From the NCBI RefSeq assembly GCF_019930585.1, contig NZ_CP082839.1, forward strand, positions 2,290,001 through 2,354,000: a stretch of DNA of 64,000 nt, written 5' to 3'. The notes beneath the pieces were generated by a model. That model saw only the letters and a list, made by a program, of their open reading frames with translations. It searched no databases and was not told where the DNA came from. This document shows, one piece after another, positions 61,167 through 64,000 of this stretch (the stretch's first letter is position 1; every line of letters begins with the position of its first letter). Made by a program: the position numbers and the translations under genes. The stretch comes from Sphingomonas nostoxanthinifaciens. Lineage in GTDB: Bacteria; Pseudomonadota; Alphaproteobacteria; Sphingomonadales; Sphingomonadaceae.

Positions 61167-62866
61167 GCCAGCGCGGCGTCCGCCGCCAGCGGCCGCGCGA
61201 AATGATAGCCCTGGCCGGTGGTGCAGCCGAGCATCGCCAGCGTCCGCGCCGTCTCGGCATCCTCGATGCCCTCGGCGATGGTGGACATTGCGAGCGCCTG
61301 CGCGAGACCCAGCACGGCACGGATGATCGCCACCGAATCGCGGTTGGTGCGCATGTCGGCGACGAAGCTGCGGTCGATCTTGAGGATGTCGATCGGCAGT
61401 TTCTGCAACGAGGCGAGGCTGGAGAAGCCGGTGCCGAAATCATCCATCGCCACGCGACAGCCCTGCTCGTGCAGCGCGCTCAGCACGCGGTTGGCGCCAT
61501 CGGGATCGTCGACGATCGAGCTTTCGGTCAGCTCCAGCGTCAGCCGGTCGCCGCCGATGCCGGCGGCATCGATTGCGCTCGCCACCGCGTCGGTGAGCGA
61601 ATCGCGCGCCAGCTGCACCGCCGAGACGTTGACCGCGACGCGGACCGGCAGGCGTCTCCCCGCTGCCGCGTCCCACTGCGCCACGGTGCGCGCGGCGGCG
61701 CCGAGCGCCCAGCGGCCGAGCGGCACGATCAGGCCGCAATCCTCCGCCACCGAGATGAACTCGGTCGGCGCGATCTCGCCATGCTCGGGATGCGTCCAGC
61801 GCGCCAATGCCTCGAAACCTGAAACGGCGTTGCTTTCGAGGCAGACGAGCGGCTGGAAGACCAGTCGCAGGTCGCCATTGTCGATCGCACTGCGGAGGTC
61901 CGTTTCCAGGCTGAAGCGGCGGCGCGCCTGGTTGATCTGCTCGGGCTGGTAGACCTCGACGCGACCGGTCTTCTTGGCGCGCTTGAGCGCGACCTGTGCG
62001 TTGCGGACGATGTCGGCGGAGGTCGGCGCGCGATCGTTCAGCATCGCGCAGCCGACCGCGCAGTCGACCCGGATGTCGAGCTGGTTGAGGCGGACCGGCG
62101 TCGCCAGCGTCGCCTGCAGCCGGCGCGCGGCATGGAGCGCGTCGCCCGGCCCATCGACCAGCTTCATCAGCACGCCGAATTCGTTGCCGGCGATCCGCGC
62201 CAGCATGTCGCCCTCGCGCAATGCCGAGACCAGCCGGCGCGCGACGGTGATGATGAGTTCGTCGCCCGCCAGCGAGCCGATGCTCTCGTTGATGCGGCTG
62301 AAGCGGACGAGATCGAGCGCCAGCACGGCGAACGTCTCCTGCCCCTCGTCGGGCTCGATCGCGGCGTCGATCGCCTCGCCGAACGCAAGGCGATTGGGCA
62401 GGCCGGTCAGGCTGTCGTGCAGCATCTCGGCGCGGAGCGAGCGCGCCGTCTCGACCTCGGCGGTGCGATCGACCAGGCTCAGCATCGCGCGCCGGGCGTG
62501 CGGCCCATATTCCGGCATGCGCGACAGATGTGCCCGGAAGTGGCGCCCCCCTACCCCCGGCTGCTGCCACAGCAGATCCTCGCGCTCGGCATCGCCGGTC
62601 AGGAACCGCTGGAGCGCGAAGGCCAGCACGTCGGTCGCGGGTGAGGCCGCTGAACCCAGGACAGCGCGATCGAACGCCGCATTGGATGCGCGCAGCCGTG
62701 GCTCGCTGTCTTCCAAGACCACCACCGCGGCGGGGATATGGATCGCATCGAGATAATATTGGCGAAGATCGGAAATTGCGGAGCCGGCTGTGGCGGCGCA
62801 GGCGGGGAACGCCGCCCGCCAGCGCGGCGGATCGCAGGCGCCGCGGCTGATCCGACTGTAATACAT
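61142..62866 (-). CDS. GGDEF-EAL protein, probable c-di-GMP phosphodiesterase
   Basis: 574 residues. PAS-like N-terminus (about 35-140: IPAAVVVLEDSEPRLRASNA), GGDEF domain (about 145-305) whose active motif reads AGNEF at 226-230 and so is likely non-catalytic, then an EAL domain with FEALARW (EAL at 352-354), NVSAVQL, ELTESSIVDD, DDFGTGFSSL, KIDRSFV and AEGIED, all intact. Predicted to degrade c-di-GMP. The stop region overlaps the cca 3' end tail to tail. Confidence 0.93.
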   Translation of the reverse strand: MYYSRISRGACDPPRWRAAFPACAATAGSAISDLRQYYLDAIHIPAAVVVLEDSEPRLRASNAAFDRAVLGSAASPATDVLAFALQRFLTGDAEREDLLWQQPGVGGRHFRAHLSRMPEYGPHARRAMLSLVDRTAEVETARSLRAEMLHDSLTGLPNRLAFGEAIDAAIEPDEGQETFAVLALDLVRFSRINESIGSLAGDELIITVARRLVSALREGDMLARIAGNEFGVLMKLVDGPGDALHAARRLQATLATPVRLNQLDIRVDCAVGCAMLNDRAPTSADIVRNAQVALKRAKKTGRVEVYQPEQINQARRRFSLETDLRSAIDNGDLRLVFQPLVCLESNAVSGFEALARWTHPEHGEIAPTEFISVAEDCGLIVPLGRWALGAAARTVAQWDAAAGRRLPVRVAVNVSAVQLARDSLTDAVASAIDAAGIGGDRLTLELTESSIVDDPDGANRVLSALHEQGCRVAMDDFGTGFSSLASLQKLPIDILKIDRSFVADMRTNRDSVAIIRAVLGLAQALAMSTIAEGIEDAETARTLAMLGCTTGQGYHFARPLAADAALAHLLASTA

Positions 62867-62891
62867 CGCAATATTCGCTACTGCGGAAAGG

Positions 62892-64000
62892 TTAAGCTTC
62901 CGTTTGTCTAACTTCGGTCAGGCTTCCGAAGCGATTGTCGCGGGGAAAGCCGGTCGGCGGCATCCGGCCGGCCGCGCCGCGCGCCGCGCGCCACGCGCTG
63001 AGATCGGCCTCGGTCCGCACCCGTCCGCTACCGCCGCCCATCGGCCACGACAGGCCGGCGGCGAACACGAACGTCACCACGTCGGAGAGGCCACCTTCGC
63101 GATAGCGCTGGATCTGCGTCCCCTGCCCGCGCACCATCTCGGGCAGCTCGGCGAGCGGGAAGACCAGCAATTTGCGATTGTCGCCGATCGCCGCGACATA
63201 ATCGTGATCGGTCGCGATCGGCCGCGCGACCTTCAGCTTGGCGCCCGCGCGGACGTTGACCACCTGCCGCCCCTTGCGCGTCTCCGCGACGATCTCGCGC
63301 GCGGCGGCGACGAAGCCCTTGCCGTCGCTCGCCGCCAGCAGCAGTCGCTCCTCCGCGCGCAGCGGCAGCAAAGCGAGAACGCCCGCATCGGCCTCGAGAT
63401 CGATCATCAGCCGCACCGGCTCGCCGAAACCGCGACCGCCGGGCAGCCGATCGGATCCCAGGGTGTACACGCGGCCCGTATCGGCGATCAGCAGCAATTT
63501 GTCGGTGGTCTGCGCGTGGAAGGCGAAGGCGGGGCCGTCGCCCTCCTTGAACTTCAGCGTCTCGGCCGAAGCGAGATCGGTATGGCCCTTCATCGCGCGG
63601 ATCCAGCCGCGCTGCGACAGGATGACGGTGATCGGCTCGCGCTCGATCATCGCCTCCAGCGGGATTTCGCGCGCCGGCCCCTGCTCCTCGATCGTGGTGC
63701 GGCGGCGGCCAAGCTCGGTCTCGGGAGCATAGCGCTCGCGCAGCTTGGCGAGATCGCGCTTGAGCCGCGTGCGCTGGCGCGCCGGGCTGCCGATCAGCTC
63801 CGCCAGTCCCTGCGCTTCCTTGTCGAGCTGCGCGCGCTCCTTGCGCAGCTCCATCTCCTCCAGCTTGCGCAAGGAGCGCAGCCGCATGTTGAGGATCGCC
63901 TCGGCCTGTCGGTCGCTCAGCTCGAATTCGGCCATCAGCACGGGCTTTGGCTCGTCTTCCTCACGGATGATCTGAATGACCCGGTCGAGGTTCAGATAGG
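62892..64000 (-). CDS. parC: DNA topoisomerase IV subunit A, 5' truncated by window end
   Basis: The C-terminal 369 or so residues are visible; the start lies beyond base 64000. YLNLDRVIQIIREEDEPKPV then LMAEFELSDRQAEAILNMRL is the end of the breakage-reunion domain, and the rest is the beta-pinwheel (VYTLGSDRLPGGRGFGEPVR, GLSDVVTFVF). ParC versus GyrA: the lack of the GyrA-box and the RLPGGRG loop favour ParC. Decatenates chromosomes. Confidence 0.92.
   Translation of the reverse strand, partial: YLNLDRVIQIIREEDEPKPVLMAEFELSDRQAEAILNMRLRSLRKLEEMELRKERAQLDKEAQGLAELIGSPARQRTRLKRDLAKLRERYAPETELGRRRTTIEEQGPAREIPLEAMIEREPITVILSQRGWIRAMKGHTDLASAETLKFKEGDGPAFAFHAQTTDKLLLIADTGRVYTLGSDRLPGGRGFGEPVRLMIDLEADAGVLALLPLRAEERLLLAASDGKGFVAAAREIVAETRKGRQVVNVRAGAKLKVARPIATDHDYVAAIGDNRKLLVFPLAELPEMVRGQGTQIQRYREGGLSDVVTFVFAAGLSWPMGGGSGRVRTEADLSAWRAARGAAGRMPPTGFPRDNRFGSLTEVRQTEA

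Noticed and set aside
62892..62900. TTAA half-site before the GGDEF-EAL gene
   Set aside because: It is part of the parC stop codon region and the partner half is poor (CAAA).

Overview
The window is a high-GC, gene-dense bacterial chromosome segment that looks like an alphaproteobacterium of the order Sphingomonadales (Sphingomonas or a close relative). This rests on the alphaproteobacterial type of DksA with a degenerate zinc finger, a PEP-CTERM protein, lptD-surA-pdxA-rsmA and ftsE-ftsX operons, frequent ATGA/GTGA/TGATG stop-start overlaps, TTAAC (CtrA-like) sites near flagellar genes, and scattered intergenic REP-like palindrome pairs. I see no phage, insertion sequence, CRISPR array, rRNA operon or plasmid origin. 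It reads as ordinary core chromosome, and no intergenic gap exceeds about 290 bases.

Layout. 1-5.5 kb: a creatinase-like M24 protein (cut by the window edge) and a secreted amidohydrolase, two small regulators (winged helix, Lrp/AsnC), a GNAT acetyltransferase, tRNA-Leu(CAA) and a secreted orphan. 5.5-12.4 kb, mostly minus strand: queC-queE (queuosine), hslO, argD-argF, a PilZ protein, dksA, a secreted duplicated-domain protein and a host-attachment-family protein. 12.5-24.4 kb, mostly plus: serS-surE-NlpD-like, a PEP-CTERM protein, rimO, secreted hypotheticals, an M17 aminopeptidase, MarR regulator, NlpC/P60 hydrolase and argC. 24.5-29 kb, minus: fabD-fabG-acpP-fabF-mltG (fatty acid synthesis and peptidoglycan). 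29.2-30.5 kb: rpsF-rpsR-rplI ending in a strong terminator. 30.6-35.7 kb: a Phd-like/PAS fusion, a Nudix hydrolase, a frameshifted sdaA and ftsE-ftsX-ydcF-like. 35.7-38.6 kb, minus: hisC-tyrA-GDSL esterase. 38.7-41.6 kb: metX-metW and a double-DTG/PDZ aspartic protease. 41.7-48.8 kb: pepA, divergent from the outer-membrane operon lptD-surA-pdxA-rsmA. 48.8-52.9 kb, minus: TPR protein, rsmB, guaB, a CitE/HpcH-family lyase. 53-57 kb: flagellar flhB-fliD-fliS and a small membrane protein. 57-64 kb: folM-like/folB-like pair, GNAT, DUF1285, Nudix CoA pyrophosphatase, CCA tRNA nucleotidyltransferase, a GGDEF(degenerate)-EAL phosphodiesterase, and the 3' part of parC.

Most genes are recognisable housekeeping functions. 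The items most worth a second look are the one-base frameshift in sdaA, the Phd-antitoxin-like/PAS fusion with a cluster of ATGCAG/CTGCAT half-sites beside it, the apparent loss of metal ligands in the M24 protein, TTAAC/CtrA-like sites (three at exact 23-bp spacing) around flhB and fliD, and an NlpC/P60 gene with no ordinary start codon. I did not find a convincing wholly new multi-gene system.
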